The notes under the pieces: generated by a model
What the model saw: the letters and a program-made list of their open reading frames with translations, nothing else
What the model was told of the DNA's origin: nothing
Databases searched by the model: none
Program-made: the position numbers and the translations under genes
Part shown: positions 32,380-41,984 of the stretch, piece after piece
How positions within the stretch are numbered: the first letter of the stretch is position 1
Layout of the letters: every line of letters starts with the position of its first letter
Origin: Dyella sp. RRB7
Lineage (GTDB): Bacteria > Pseudomonadota > Gammaproteobacteria > Xanthomonadales > Rhodanobacteraceae
DNA length: 64,000 nucleotides
Assembly (NCBI RefSeq): GCF_022761115.1
Contig: NZ_JAKWJS010000002.1
Location: 248,001-312,000, forward strand
Direction: 5' to 3'

Positions 32380-33460
32380 GATGCACCTCCGCATCCGGCA
32401 GGCCATCGGCGAGCGCGCGCCAGGCCTCCAGTTCGGGGATGCCGGGCTTGCGCTTGCCGAACACCTGGGCGATCTGTCGTCCGCCCGCGTCATACAGCTC
32501 CAGCGAGGTGACATGACCCTCGGGCGATGGCTTGCGCACGACCCAGCTGGTGGCGACGTGGTCCTCGCGCAGATGCAGGTTGAAATCCTCGTCGAGCACG
32601 TTGAGCCACGGCCCCATCACCTTGATGTGCCGGACCGGGCCGGTGTGGATCTGCACCACGCCCGCCGAACCCACGAAGACCATGATCGGCAAGCCGCTCT
32701 GCGCCGCCGATTCCAGCACCGTGCGCATGGCGCTGTTCGGCACCGGTCGAGCGAACTCGCGGCCCGCCAGACGCAAAGCCTGCGTGCGGGTGACCTGGTG
32801 TTTTTTCAGCATGGCGAAGAAATCGTGGGGGTCGCGCAGATGGCGCCATCGATCGCGCAGCGCGGCCACATCCACGGCCTCGTCGCCCAGCTGCAACGGC
32901 AATGGATCGGCCACCGCCTGGATGGCCAGCAGCGGCGACTGCACCGCCGCAGCGAAGCGCCCCACCAGCCCCGACCAGGCATCGTGGTGGCTGCGCTCGG
33001 TGAGATAGACCTTGTGCACGGCGCAACCGTCACCGTCGAAGAACTGCAGGCTCTGCAGCCAGCGCCCGCGCGATTCCTCGCGCACCGCAAAGCCGAACAC
33101 CCAATGCTTGAGGAACAGGCGCAGGTCGATCGCATCGTTGAGCACCAGGCCCATCGCGCCAGCGATCTCGATGTGCGCGAAGCTGCCTTTCTTTTCGTGC
33201 ACGCAACTGTCGTTGCGCGTGAGCACCATGACATGTCCCAGCTCGGGCAGCGCCTGGATCAGCGCGGGCCAGGGGCCGTCGAGCCGGGTCACGCCATCGC
33301 CGCAGCGGCTGGCCACCAGTTCGCCTTCGCTTACGCCAAGCCGCTCGGCCAGGTCACGCGCGCGCAAGGCGGGCTCGTCCTCGCGCAGGCGTCGCCAGGC
33401 TTCCAGCAATTCGGGCAAGGACTGGGCAGGTGCGGATACGGTCGGGTTGTCGTTCAACAT
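32372..33460 (-). CDS. hmuS: HemS/HmuS haem-handling protein
   Basis: Encodes 362 residues with the internal duplication typical of HemS/HmuS/PhuS: two related halves, each with a segment of the type VMVLTRNDSCVHEKKG (first) and IMVFVGSAGVVQIHTG (second). It acts in the cytoplasm, receiving imported haem for degradation or storage. AAGGGAG at good spacing sets the start at 33460. It follows the receptor gene by 13 bases, so receptor, HmuS and transporter form one iron-regulated operon. No haem oxygenase gene is present, so HmuS may itself open the haem ring, as reported for some homologues. Confidence 0.92.
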   Translation of the reverse strand: MLNDNPTVSAPAQSLPELLEAWRRLREDEPALRARDLAERLGVSEGELVASRCGDGVTRLDGPWPALIQALPELGHVMVLTRNDSCVHEKKGSFAHIEIAGAMGLVLNDAIDLRLFLKHWVFGFAVREESRGRWLQSLQFFDGDGCAVHKVYLTERSHHDAWSGLVGRFAAAVQSPLLAIQAVADPLPLQLGDEAVDVAALRDRWRHLRDPHDFFAMLKKHQVTRTQALRLAGREFARPVPNSAMRTVLESAAQSGLPIMVFVGSAGVVQIHTGPVRHIKVMGPWLNVLDEDFNLHLREDHVATSWVVRKPSPEGHVTSLELYDAGGRQIAQVFGKRKPGIPELEAWRALADGLPDAEVHHA

Positions 33461-33473
33461 GAGGGCGCTCCCT

Positions 33474-35783
33474 TCAGAAGGCGATCTTGGCGGCGACACT
33501 GAAGGTGCGGCCGGGCATGGTGAGGCGATCGGCGGGAATGCCGCCGGTGCCGGCATCGTTGAGGCCATTGCCAGTGACCAGGTTGCCCAGCGCGCCACCG
33601 TTCAAGTTGCCCCAGTCCCAGTACTTGCGATCGGTGAGGTTGCTCACCCCCGCATACAGTTCGAGGTTGTCGATGGGCGTGTAGTGCGCGTAGAGATCCA
33701 GCGTGCCGTAGCCGGCCGGGCGGAATGCGGTGGGATCGCTCAACTGGGTGTGCCGACGCACGGCGGTACCGATCAACTCGGCGCCCCAGTTCGTGGCGTC
33801 GTAGCCCACGCCGAGCACCAGCTTGGCCGGGTCCACCGTGTTGAGCGGGCTGTAGCCGCTATCGCCCGGCTGGATCAGCCGCCCGGTGGTCACCGCCGCA
33901 CTGCCCTTCAACGACCAACCATCCAGCGCGTCGCTGAAACGCCCCAGCCGCAGCGCACCGCTGGCTTCGGCGCCCTTGATATAGGCCTTGGGCGCATTCA
34001 CCGCCTGGTAGAACAGGTTCATGCCCGGCATCACCTGCACCCAACTGGGCACCTGCGAGGGACTCAGCGCATAACCCGACCAGATGAAATCGCGATAACG
34101 GTTGTAGTAGGTGGCCACATTGAACCAACCCGCGTCGCCCTTGCCGCGCAGGCCCAGCTCGATGCCGCGACTGGTTTCCGCCTTCAGCTTGTCGTTGGGC
34201 AGGAAGGCGATGTTGAAACCGGGGATCGGCTGCTCGTTCCAGGCGCCGGCAATCTCGCTGTACAGCGGCGGCCGGAAACCCTGCGTGTAATCGATGTACG
34301 CGCTCAGGGTCTGGTTGAAATGCCACAGCACGCCGAGCTTGGGCGAGGCGTGGGTCTTCTCGTAGTTCTCGCGCACATAGCCCGGGTTGTAGGCGGCATA
34401 GAGCGCGTCCTGCTGCGGTTTGTACTCGTAGCGATCCACGCGCACGCCGGGCGTGATGGCGAGACGTCCATCCAGCAGGCCGATCTCGTCCTGGCCGAAG
34501 GCCGAATAGCGGTCGGTGGTGCTGTCGGGAATCAGGTGCAACGGGTAGTTGCCGGGCAGGAACGCCTTGTTGCTGCCGGTGGCGCCCGTACGCTTGCTGA
34601 TGCCATAGCCGCCGGCATAGGACTGCGCATCGGTGCGCGACAGCTCCACGCCGTAGCTGATGGCCTGGGTGACGTCGCTGCCCTCGCCCAGCTGCTTCAC
34701 CGCGACCAGCTTGCCGCCGGCGACCTTCTCCTGCAGCGGCAGGCTTTCGAAAAAGCGCGCCACCGTGGCGGTTTCGGTCTGCGTGTTGGTGCGCGTGCGG
34801 CTCTTCTGCCAGTACGCGTTCCAGTCCAGCGTATCGGCCAGCACGCCGTTGAGCTGCGGGAACCACTGGCCCACGCTGGCCCGCACGCGCATGTCCTCGT
34901 CCTGCGACTCGTAGTAATGGACGCTGGGCGAGAGATTGGAAAGCGAGTCGGTGCGCGTGCGCGTCTGCGAACCGTCCACCGTCACGCGATCGACGCGGCC
35001 GCTGTCGGCGGTATGCACGTACTTGCCGAGGAAGCTGTCCAGCCCATAGGTGAGCGGGTCGGGCCGCGTGCGCGTGGCGCCGGTGCCGCCGACATCGCCT
35101 TCGTTGCCGGTTTCATGCCCTTCGCGATGATTGAACACGAACAGCACGCCGTTGCGCGCATCGCCGCCGGCCATGGTGGCGGTGGATGAAAGGCTGCGAT
35201 CGCTGCCGTCGTATTGCTGCTTGAACGACACGTAGCGGTCGCGGCCGTCGCGCAGGTAGTCCGTGGGATCCTTGGTGGTCAGGCTCACCACGCCGCCCAG
35301 CGCGTCGGAGGGATACAGCACCGAGGCCGGGCCGCGCTGGATCTCCACCTGCTTGATGTCGTCCAGGTCGATGAAATTGCGCCCCGCGCGGAAACTGCCG
35401 CCGGCGACATCGGCGCCGAACGAGGCGGGCATCGACACGCCATCGATCTCGATGCGCGTACGGTTGCCGGACAGGCCGCGGATATTGAAGCTGTCCAGCC
35501 CGAAGCGGCCGGCGGTGCCGATCACCGACACGCCCGGCTCGTACTGCACCAGGTCGCGGATATTGAGCACCAGATGACGATCCATCTGCACCCGATCGAT
35601 CACCGACACGGTGCCGGGCGTGTTCAGCTGTACGGTGGGCACCAGGGCGGTGACCTGCACGCGCGGCAGGTCGGTCGCGTTATCGGCGGCAAGCGGGGCG
35701 GCCGCTTCGGCGGCCAGGACAGGCAGGGTCAGCAGCGCGCCGATCACGGCGGCCAACGGGGTCAATCGCAACATGCGCAACAT
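33474..35783 (-). CDS. TonB-dependent haem receptor
   Basis: Encodes 769 residues: signal peptide of about 25, plug domain (VIDRVQMDRHLVLNIRDLVQ near 60-80; IEIDGVSMP; VEIQRGPASVLYPSDALGGVV) and a 22-strand barrel ending in VAAKIAF. In the barrel GFRPPLYSEI and a downstream LPNDKLKAETS resemble the FRAP and NPNL motifs that flank the haem-binding histidine loop of HmuR/PhuR receptors. The start at 35783 has AAGGAAT upstream and begins the signal peptide. It heads the hmu operon, with a Fur-like palindrome 128-147 bp upstream. Confidence 0.9.
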   Translation of the reverse strand: MLRMLRLTPLAAVIGALLTLPVLAAEAAAPLAADNATDLPRVQVTALVPTVQLNTPGTVSVIDRVQMDRHLVLNIRDLVQYEPGVSVIGTAGRFGLDSFNIRGLSGNRTRIEIDGVSMPASFGADVAGGSFRAGRNFIDLDDIKQVEIQRGPASVLYPSDALGGVVSLTTKDPTDYLRDGRDRYVSFKQQYDGSDRSLSSTATMAGGDARNGVLFVFNHREGHETGNEGDVGGTGATRTRPDPLTYGLDSFLGKYVHTADSGRVDRVTVDGSQTRTRTDSLSNLSPSVHYYESQDEDMRVRASVGQWFPQLNGVLADTLDWNAYWQKSRTRTNTQTETATVARFFESLPLQEKVAGGKLVAVKQLGEGSDVTQAISYGVELSRTDAQSYAGGYGISKRTGATGSNKAFLPGNYPLHLIPDSTTDRYSAFGQDEIGLLDGRLAITPGVRVDRYEYKPQQDALYAAYNPGYVRENYEKTHASPKLGVLWHFNQTLSAYIDYTQGFRPPLYSEIAGAWNEQPIPGFNIAFLPNDKLKAETSRGIELGLRGKGDAGWFNVATYYNRYRDFIWSGYALSPSQVPSWVQVMPGMNLFYQAVNAPKAYIKGAEASGALRLGRFSDALDGWSLKGSAAVTTGRLIQPGDSGYSPLNTVDPAKLVLGVGYDATNWGAELIGTAVRRHTQLSDPTAFRPAGYGTLDLYAHYTPIDNLELYAGVSNLTDRKYWDWGNLNGGALGNLVTGNGLNDAGTGGIPADRLTMPGRTFSVAAKIAF

Positions 35784-35910
35784 GGGAAACCATTCCTTTG
35801 CCAAGCGTGGGATCACGCGGCTGGCTGGCAAAGGGGGGCGTTACTGCATGCCCGAGCTGGCGGCCGATGTGGAGATGATGGCGGCCGCATACCTCCCCGG
35901 CCGTCAACTA

Positions 35911-35930
35911 AATGCGAATGTATCTCATTT
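35911..35930. promoter_or_regulatory. Fur-like box upstream of the haem operon
   Basis: AATGCGAATGTATCTCATTT is an AT-rich imperfect palindrome built of NAT-type repeats, close to the Fur box (tandem NATWAT hexamers), and lies before the haem receptor gene. Reading on the minus strand it is AAATGAGATACATTCGCATT. Iron repression of the receptor-hmuSTUV operon is therefore likely. Confidence 0.7.
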
Positions 35931-36047
35931 GTTTTTGCGAAGTCCATAGCCGTGCCGCCGAAAACCTGCGGCGCGGTGCGCGTCCGAGCGGACATGTCGC
36001 GCGCCAGCCATCGCTCCACCGACGGCCGGCGCGCGTCACGCCACGCA

Positions 36048-38339
36048 TCATGCGGTGACAGTCGCCTCGTAGCGCAGGATGCGTGCGGCCTCCACCATCG
36101 CCTGCAAGGCCGCGTGCGTCTCCGGCCAGCCGCGCGTCTTCAAGCCGCAATCCGGATTCACCCACAGCTGCTCGGGCTTGAGCACTGCCCTCGCCTTGCG
36201 CAGCAACGCCACCATTTCGCCGACGTCAGGCACGCGCGGCGAATGGATATCGTAGACGCCCGGGCCGATCTGGTTCGGGTAATGGAACTTTACGAACGCA
36301 TCGAGCAGTTCCATGCGCGAGCGCGAGGTTTCGATGGAGATCACGTCGGCGTCCATCGCCACCACCGCATCGATGATGTCGTTGAATTCCGAATAGCACA
36401 TATGGGTGTGGATCTGGGTATCGTCCGCCACGCCCGCGGAGGTGATGCGGAAGCACTCCACCGCCCAGTCGAGATAGGCGCGCCAGTCCTGGCGCCGCAG
36501 CGGCAAGCCCTCGCGCAGCGCCGGCTCGTCGATCTGGATCACGCCGATACCGGCGGCCTCCAGATCCAGCACTTCGTCGCGCAAGGCCAAGGCGATCTGG
36601 CGGCACGTCACCGAGCGCGGCTGGTCATCGCGGACGAACGACCACTGCAACACCGTCACCGGCCCGGTCAGCATGCCCTTCATGGGACGCTCGGTAAGCG
36701 ACTGGGCGTACTGCGACCAGCGCACCGTCATCGGCGCCGGGCGCTGGACATCGCCATAGATGATGGGCGGCTTGACGCAACGCGAGCCGTAGCTTTGCAC
36801 CCAGCCGTGCCGGGTGAAGGCGAAGCCGTCGAGCTGCTCGCCGAAGTACTCCACCATGTCGTTGCGCTCGAATTCGCCGTGCACCAGCACATCGATGCCC
36901 AGCGCTTCCTGGAAGCGCACGCAGCGTTCGGTTTCGGCGGCGATGAAGGCGTCGTAGCCCTCGACGGGAAGCTTGCCCGACTTGTGGCGCGCACGCGCCT
37001 CGCGCACGTCGCGGGTCTGCGGGAACGAGCCGATGGTGGTGGTGGGAAACAAAGGCAGCTTCAAGCGCGCCTGCTGCGCCCGCTGTCGTGCCGGGTACCC
37101 GGAGTGGCGCCGCACCGCGCTGCCGTCGATGGCCGCGACACGTGCGGCGACCTCGGCGCGATGCACCTTGCCCGAGGCACGCCGCGCCTCGATGACTTCG
37201 CGTGCCCGGTCCAGTTCGGTATAGGCCGGCATCAATCCCTTCAACGCGTGGGACAATAGGCGCAGCTCTTCCAGCTTCTGCCGCGCAAACGCCAGCCAGC
37301 TGCGCAGATCCGACGGCAATGCCGTTTCCAGCGCAGCATCGACGGGCACGTGCAGCAATGAACAGGATGGCGCCAGTTGCATGCGCCGGTTGCCGATGCG
37401 GTCCTGCACGCGGCGCGCCAGGGCCATGGCGCGGTCGAGATCGGTGCGCCAGATATTGCGCCCGTCCACCAGGCCCAGCGACAGCACCCGCTCGGGCGGC
37501 AGCGCGTCGAGCACGGCGTCGAGCTGGCCGGGCGCACGCACCAGGTCGATGTGCAAACCATCGACGGGAAGCGTGTTCACCAGGGCCAGGTTGTCACCCG
37601 TCGCACCGAAGTACGTGGTGAGCAACAGCCTGGGCCGCCCGGCGGCGGCGAAGGCGGCATAGGCCTTGCGATAGGCATCGTGGTCATCGCCATCCTGGTC
37701 GAGCACCAGGCACGGTTCGTCGATCTGCACCCACTCGGCGCCGGCCTGCTTCAGCTTGCCGAGCAGCTCGACATAGACGGGAAGCAGGCGATCGAGCAGC
37801 GCGAGCCGATCGCTGCCATCCACGGTCTTGGACAGCAGCAGGAAGCTCACCGGCCCCAGCAGTACCGGCCGGGCCTGCAACCCCAGCGCCTTCGCTTCAA
37901 GGAATTCCGCGACCGGCTTGTCGCCACGCAGGCGGAACACCTGCCCCTGCGTCAGCTCCGGCACGAGGTAGTGATAGTTGGTGTCGAACCACTTGGTCAT
38001 CTCCAGCGCCTGCAGGTCGAAGCCATCGCGCTGGGTGCCGCGCGCAAGCGCGAAATAACCGGCCAGCGCGTCGGCATCGGCCAGGACGCGATAGCGATCC
38101 GGAATGGCGTCGAACAGGAAAGCGGTGTCGAGCACATGGTCGTACAGCGAGAAGTCGTTGCACGGCACCACCTCGGCGCCGGCCTCGCGCTGCAGGCGCC
38201 AGTGACGCTCACGCAGGTGCCGCGCGGTGTCCTGCAGTTGCTGTGGCGAAACCTCGCCACGCCAGAAGGCTTCCAGGGCCTGCTTGAGTTCGCGCTTGGC
38301 CCCCATGCGGGGGAAGCCCAGGTTGGTAACGGTAGTCAT
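36048..38339 (-). CDS. metE: MetE, cobalamin-independent methionine synthase
   Basis: Encodes 763 residues (E. coli MetE has 753). It transfers a methyl group from methyltetrahydropteroyl-triglutamate to homocysteine. Two homologous barrels are visible: the N-terminal one begins [15 protein letters not shown], and the C-terminal catalytic one has the zinc ligands in [11 protein letters not shown] and [11 protein letters not shown] near the end. GAGGAATT precedes the start. The 400-base leader contains a cobalamin riboswitch, so the gene should be silenced when B12 (and the B12-dependent MetH) is available. Confidence 0.97.
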   Translation of the reverse strand: MTTVTNLGFPRMGAKRELKQALEAFWRGEVSPQQLQDTARHLRERHWRLQREAGAEVVPCNDFSLYDHVLDTAFLFDAIPDRYRVLADADALAGYFALARGTQRDGFDLQALEMTKWFDTNYHYLVPELTQGQVFRLRGDKPVAEFLEAKALGLQARPVLLGPVSFLLLSKTVDGSDRLALLDRLLPVYVELLGKLKQAGAEWVQIDEPCLVLDQDGDDHDAYRKAYAAFAAAGRPRLLLTTYFGATGDNLALVNTLPVDGLHIDLVRAPGQLDAVLDALPPERVLSLGLVDGRNIWRTDLDRAMALARRVQDRIGNRRMQLAPSCSLLHVPVDAALETALPSDLRSWLAFARQKLEELRLLSHALKGLMPAYTELDRAREVIEARRASGKVHRAEVAARVAAIDGSAVRRHSGYPARQRAQQARLKLPLFPTTTIGSFPQTRDVREARARHKSGKLPVEGYDAFIAAETERCVRFQEALGIDVLVHGEFERNDMVEYFGEQLDGFAFTRHGWVQSYGSRCVKPPIIYGDVQRPAPMTVRWSQYAQSLTERPMKGMLTGPVTVLQWSFVRDDQPRSVTCRQIALALRDEVLDLEAAGIGVIQIDEPALREGLPLRRQDWRAYLDWAVECFRITSAGVADDTQIHTHMCYSEFNDIIDAVVAMDADVISIETSRSRMELLDAFVKFHYPNQIGPGVYDIHSPRVPDVGEMVALLRKARAVLKPEQLWVNPDCGLKTRGWPETHAALQAMVEAARILRYEATVTA

Positions 38340-38513
38340 GAATGCAATTCCTCGATTCGTGATGAATGAGGAACGAAGGAACCGCGCACGGCCGGGGCAT
38401 GCCTGCCACCTGCCGCCACGCCAGCGACCTTCGCCCCCGCGGGCGAACCGGAACTGCCACGGGGACGCGCACGGAGCCGCGCGTCACGGCCGATGCGCGA
38501 CGCGAGTTCCAGC

Positions 38514-38531
38514 CGCTTCCCCGCGGAAGCG
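38514..38531 (-). promoter_or_regulatory. hairpin downstream of the metE riboswitch
   Basis: Perfect 7-bp stem (CGCTTCC / GGAAGCG) with a 4-base loop, about 35-50 bases downstream of the riboswitch's last conserved box and 175 bases before metE. It has no T-run, so it is more likely part of an expression platform or a Rho-linked element than an intrinsic terminator. Confidence 0.35.
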
Positions 38532-38559
38532 CCAGGTCAGGCAGGGCATGGATCGCCCT

Positions 38560-38722
38560 GGCCGGGGCAGGTCTTCGGGCTCGTGGACATGAGATGCCAC
38601 TGGCACCTCGCCTACTGTTCGCCGCTTCCCGGCCGTTCGGGCCAGTGCTGATGACGAAGGTCGTTTCCACACACCGCTGCGGGGCAGCGCCGGAATAGGC
38701 CCAGAGGGCCGCACCGGCTTCC
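38560..38722 (-). ncRNA. cobalamin riboswitch of metE
   Basis: Read on the minus strand, the leader shows the ordered consensus boxes of the B12 riboswitch: a 5' CCGGTGC element, GCGCTGCCCCGCAGCGGT (38673-38690), AGCACTGGCC (38639-38648), CCGGGAAGCGG around 38622-38632, and the terminal GAGCCCGAAGACCTGCC box (38566-38582). Order and spacing fit the adenosylcobalamin-binding fold. It lies 220 bases before metE; ligand binding would reduce MetE synthesis. Ends are approximate. Confidence 0.88.
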
Positions 38723-38730
38723 CTTTTAAA

Positions 38731-38760
38731 TCCATCCCTTTATCGAGATAAAGAGATGGA
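38731..38760. promoter_or_regulatory. 30-bp palindrome at the metE promoter
   Basis: Fourteen-base arms TCCATCCCTTTATC and GATAAAGAGATGGA flank a 2-base centre (GA); only one pair mismatches. It lies just upstream of the cobalamin riboswitch, where the metE promoter must be. It would serve well as a dimeric repressor operator. It is not a MetR or MetJ box as I know them; an ArsR-type methionine regulator such as SahR is one possibility. Confidence 0.55.
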
Positions 38761-38872
38761 TACCGTCGGCGGCACGAGTTTGCCGCTCCACGGTGACCGC
38801 CGTCAAGCAATGGTCGTGTGGGCGGTTTACGCTTCAGGAAGGCCGGCCCCGGGCGCCGCTGGCCACCTATTG

Positions 38873-38909
38873 ATAGTCAAAGCCAATGATGTTCATGCTA
38901 ACAATCAAT
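38873..38909 (+). promoter_or_regulatory. possible OxyR site upstream of ahpC
   Basis: Four tetranucleotides spaced by exactly seven bases read ATAG-N7-CAAT-N7-ATGC-N7-CAAT, similar to the OxyR pattern ATAG-N7-CTAT-N7-ATAG-N7-CTAT (12 of 16 positions). The site ends 66 bp before the ahpC start, a suitable place for activation. Matches are partial. Confidence 0.4.
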
Positions 38910-38975
38910 TGGCCCTATCGCGATGGAAGCTTTACTCTTTGCTCTCCACCAACCACAACAGACGGAAACCTATCG

Positions 38976-39539
38976 ATGTCGCTGATCAATACCCAAATCA
39001 AGCCGTTCAAGGCGCAGGCCTTCAAGGAAGGCCAGTTTGTCGAAGTGACCGACGCCACGCTGAAGGGCAAGTGGTCCGTGGTGGTGTTCTACCCCGCCGA
39101 CTTCACCTTCGTGTGCCCGACCGAACTGGAAGACCTGGCTGACCATTACGCCGAATTCCAGAAGCTGGGCGTGGAGATCTACTCGGTCTCGACCGACACC
39201 CATTTCGCCCACAAGGCGTGGCACGACACCTCGGACGCGATCAAGAAGGTGAACTACACCATGATCGGCGACCCGACCGGCGCCATCACCCGCAACTTCG
39301 ACGTGATGATCGAGGAAGAAGGCCTGGCCCTGCGCGGCACCTTCCTGATCAACCCGGAAGGCCAGATCAAGCTGTGCGAAATCCACGACAACGGCATCGG
39401 CCGCGACGCGTCGGAACTGCTGCGCAAGGTCAAGGCCGCCCAGTACGTTGCCTCCCACCCGGGTGAAGTGTGCCCGGCCAAGTGGAAGGAAGGCGACCAG
39501 ACCCTGAAGCCGTCGCTGCACCTGGTCGGCAAGATCTAA
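38976..39539 (+). CDS. ahpC: AhpC, alkyl hydroperoxide peroxiredoxin
   Basis: Encodes 187 residues, the exact E. coli AhpC length. Peroxidatic cysteine 47 lies in FTFVCPTEL and resolving cysteine 166 in GEVCPAKW, both at the standard positions. It reduces organic and hydrogen peroxides and is recycled by AhpF. The ATG at 38976 gives the canonical [11 protein letters not shown] start. It is followed after 190 bases by ahpF; two strong hairpins lie in between and may keep AhpC in excess. Confidence 0.98.
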   Translation: MSLINTQIKPFKAQAFKEGQFVEVTDATLKGKWSVVVFYPADFTFVCPTELEDLADHYAEFQKLGVEIYSVSTDTHFAHKAWHDTSDAIKKVNYTMIGDPTGAITRNFDVMIEEEGLALRGTFLINPEGQIKLCEIHDNGIGRDASELLRKVKAAQYVASHPGEVCPAKWKEGDQTLKPSLHLVGKI

Positions 39540-39548
39540 GCGTGGCCC

Positions 39549-39572
39549 GGGTCGTCATCCCGGTGACGACCC
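39549..39572 (+). terminator. hairpin 1 after ahpC
   Basis: Perfect 9-bp stem GGGTCGTCA / TGACGACCC with a 6-base loop, 9 bases after the ahpC stop. It has no T-run; it is probably a partial terminator or an RNA-stabilising end in the ahpC-ahpF transcript. Confidence 0.5.
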
Positions 39573-39621
39573 GCCCGCTCGCTGTCCAAGCAACGCCGCG
39601 GCTCGCTGCATCGAGCCGCCC

Positions 39622-39646
39622 CGGACCCGGCGCGCCGCCGGGTCCG
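39622..39646 (+). terminator. hairpin 2 between ahpC and ahpF
   Basis: Perfect 11-bp stem CGGACCCGGCG / CGCCGGGTCCG with a 3-base loop, halfway between ahpC and ahpF. Very stable; no T-run follows. Together with the preceding hairpin it may attenuate ahpF. Confidence 0.45.
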
Positions 39647-39729
39647 CTCCCCGAATCCCGAGGGTCATCCCCGTGCGGCCTGGCTGCGCGCCGGTGACGC
39701 TCACCCCGAAGAAACTGATGGAGCCGCTC

Positions 39730-41319
39730 ATGTTGGATGCCGATCTGAAAACCCAGTTGCAGGCCTACCTCGAAAAGGTCGTCCACCCGATCGAACTGGT
39801 GGCGTCCCTCGACCAGGGCGAGAAGTCGCAGGAGCTAAAGAGCCTGCTGCAAGACATCGTTGCGCTGTCCGACAAGATTTCGCTGAACCTCGACGGCCAG
39901 GATGCGCGCAAGCCCTCCTTCGCGATCAACCGCCTGGGCACGGACATCGGCGTGCGCTTCGCCGGCATCCCCATGGGCCACGAGTTCACCTCGCTGGTGC
40001 TGGCCCTGCTGCAGGTGGGCGGCCACCCGCCCAAGGTCACGCAGGAAGTGATCGAGCAGGTGCGCAGCCTCGATGGCGACTTCCGCTTCGAGACCTTCAT
40101 GTCGCTCTCCTGCCACAGCTGCCCGGACACCGTGCAGGCGCTGAACCTGATGAGCGTGCTCAATCCCAACATCAAGCACGTGGCGATCGACGGCGCGCTG
40201 TTCCAGGACGAAGTGAACGCGCGCCAGATCATGTCGGTGCCCACCGTATTCCTCAACGGCGAGCTGTTCGACACCGGCCGCATGACCATCGAGCAGATCG
40301 CCGCGCGCCTGGACAACAACGCCGCCGGGCGTGCCGCCGAGCAGATCCGCGGCAAGGCGCCATTCGACGTGTTGGTGGTGGGTGGTGGCCCGGCGGGCGC
40401 CGCGGCCGCCATCTATGCCGCCCGCAAGGGCATCCGCACCGGCGTGGCGGCCGAGCGTTTCGGCGGCCAGGTGCTCGACACCATGGCCATCGAGAACTTC
40501 ATCTCGGTGCCGTACACCGAGGGCCCGAAGCTGGCCGCGGCGCTGGAGCAGCACGTGCACGAATACGACGTGGACGTGATGAACCTGCAGCGCGCCGAGC
40601 AGCTGATCCCCGCCGATCGCGAAGGCGGCCTGCACGAGGTACGCCTGGCCAACGGTGCATCGCTCAAGGCGAAAACGGTGATCCTTTCCACCGGCGCCCG
40701 CTGGCGCAACATGAACGTGCCGGGCGAACAGGAATACCGCAACAAGGGCGTGACCTACTGTCCGCACTGCGATGGCCCGCTGTTCAAGGGCAAGCGCGTG
40801 GCGGTGATCGGCGGCGGCAACTCCGGCGTGGAAGCGGCCATTGATCTGGCCGGCATCGTGGGCCACGTCACCCTGCTCGAATTCGACGGCAAGCTGCGCG
40901 CCGACGAAGTACTGCAGCGCAAGCTGCGCAGCCTGCCGAACGTCGAGGTGATCGTCAGTGCGCAGACCACCGAAGTGGCCGGCGACGGCCAGAAGGTGAC
41001 TGGGTTGCACTACACCGACCGCAGCAGCGGCGAAAGCCGCCAGGTGCCGCTGGAAGGCGTGTTCGTGCAGATCGGCCTGCTGCCGAACACCGACTGGCTC
41101 AAGGGCACGCTGAAGCTGTCGCCGCGTGGCGAGATCGAAGTGGATGTGCGCGGCGAGACCTCGATTCCCGGCGTGTTCGCAGCCGGCGACGTCACCACCG
41201 TGCCGTACAAGCAGATCGTGATTGCCATGGGCGAAGGTTCCAAGGCCTCGCTCAGCGCCTTCGACTACCTGATCCGCCTGCCGGTGGTGTCCGAAGCGCA
41301 CGAAGAGGCGGTGGCCTGA
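39730..41319 (+). CDS. ahpF: AhpF, alkyl hydroperoxide reductase flavoprotein
   Basis: Encodes 529 residues (E. coli AhpF has 521). An N-terminal double-thioredoxin-fold domain has the redox pair C128-C131 (SCHSC), followed by an FAD/NADH thioredoxin-reductase-like part with [12 protein letters not shown], the CPHC redox pair, [12 protein letters not shown] (NADH site) and [15 protein letters not shown] (FAD site). It passes electrons from NADH to AhpC. The ATG at 39730 has GGAG 6 bases upstream; another in-frame ATG at 39718 has none. Confidence 0.97.
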   Translation: MLDADLKTQLQAYLEKVVHPIELVASLDQGEKSQELKSLLQDIVALSDKISLNLDGQDARKPSFAINRLGTDIGVRFAGIPMGHEFTSLVLALLQVGGHPPKVTQEVIEQVRSLDGDFRFETFMSLSCHSCPDTVQALNLMSVLNPNIKHVAIDGALFQDEVNARQIMSVPTVFLNGELFDTGRMTIEQIAARLDNNAAGRAAEQIRGKAPFDVLVVGGGPAGAAAAIYAARKGIRTGVAAERFGGQVLDTMAIENFISVPYTEGPKLAAALEQHVHEYDVDVMNLQRAEQLIPADREGGLHEVRLANGASLKAKTVILSTGARWRNMNVPGEQEYRNKGVTYCPHCDGPLFKGKRVAVIGGGNSGVEAAIDLAGIVGHVTLLEFDGKLRADEVLQRKLRSLPNVEVIVSAQTTEVAGDGQKVTGLHYTDRSSGESRQVPLEGVFVQIGLLPNTDWLKGTLKLSPRGEIEVDVRGETSIPGVFAAGDVTTVPYKQIVIAMGEGSKASLSAFDYLIRLPVVSEAHEEAVA

Positions 41320-41334
41320 TCGCATCAGGCCACC
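41310..41334 (+). terminator. hairpin overlapping the ahpF stop
   Basis: Perfect 10-bp stem GGTGGCCTGA / TCAGGCCACC with a 5-base loop; the ahpF stop codon is in the left arm. Directly followed by a second hairpin at 41337. Confidence 0.45.
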
Positions 41335-41336
41335 GA

Positions 41337-41377
41337 GTGAGGGTGCGGGCAAAGCGAGGCGCAAGCCGCACCCTCAC
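41337..41377 (+). terminator. terminator-like hairpin after ahpF
   Basis: Perfect 12-bp stem GTGAGGGTGCGG / CCGCACCCTCAC with a 17-base loop, followed by TTCCTC. It is the likely transcription end of ahpF, in tandem with the hairpin at 41310. Confidence 0.55.
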
Positions 41378-41447
41378 TTCCTCTGCATGGGATGAAGGCT
41401 AAGCTGCGCTCGCGCGCCCTTGGGGGCGGATGCTGAGAGATCGCGCC

Positions 41448-41912
41448 ATGCCACGCCCGCCACTGCCACCCTTCACGCTGGAAACCGCCACGCAAAAAGT
41501 GCGACTGGCGGAAGACGCCTGGAACACGCGCAATCCCGCGCTGGTCGCCCAGGCCTATACCGCCGACAGCCATTGGCGCAATCGCGCCCAGTTCCTGCAG
41601 GGACGTGAAGCGATCGAGGCATTCCTCACGCTGAAATGGCAGCGCGAGCTGGACTATCGCCTGATCAAGGAACTGTGGGCTTTCCGCGATGCCCGGATCG
41701 CCGTGCGCTTCGCCTACGAGTGGCATGACGACAGCGGCCAGTGGTTCCGCAGCTATGGCAATGAGAACTGGGAATTCGATGCATCCGGGCTGATGAGCCG
41801 GCGCATCGCCAGCATCAACGACGCCCCCATCGCAACATCCGAGCGCCGGTATCACTGGCCCGCGGGCCGTCGCCCCGACGACCATCCATCGCTGTCCGAT
41901 TTGGGCTTCTAG
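41448..41912 (+). CDS. DUF1348 (NTF2-like) protein
   Basis: Encodes 154 residues of the SnoaL/NTF2-like fold, DUF1348 family: [51 protein letters not shown] and [13 protein letters not shown] are all typical. The cone-shaped fold often holds small ligands, but no function is established for this family. The ATG at 41448 has GAGAGA upstream; an alternative at 41430 has a G-rich run directly abutting it, which is too close. It is a single gene after the ahpF terminators. Confidence 0.8.
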   Translation: MPRPPLPPFTLETATQKVRLAEDAWNTRNPALVAQAYTADSHWRNRAQFLQGREAIEAFLTLKWQRELDYRLIKELWAFRDARIAVRFAYEWHDDSGQWFRSYGNENWEFDASGLMSRRIASINDAPIATSERRYHWPAGRRPDDHPSLSDLGF

Positions 41913-41984
41913 ACGTCCACGACTTGGCGCACTTGCCCGCGCCGGCTGGCCCGGCGCGCTCATAACCGCACGTTCTAGCGATAT

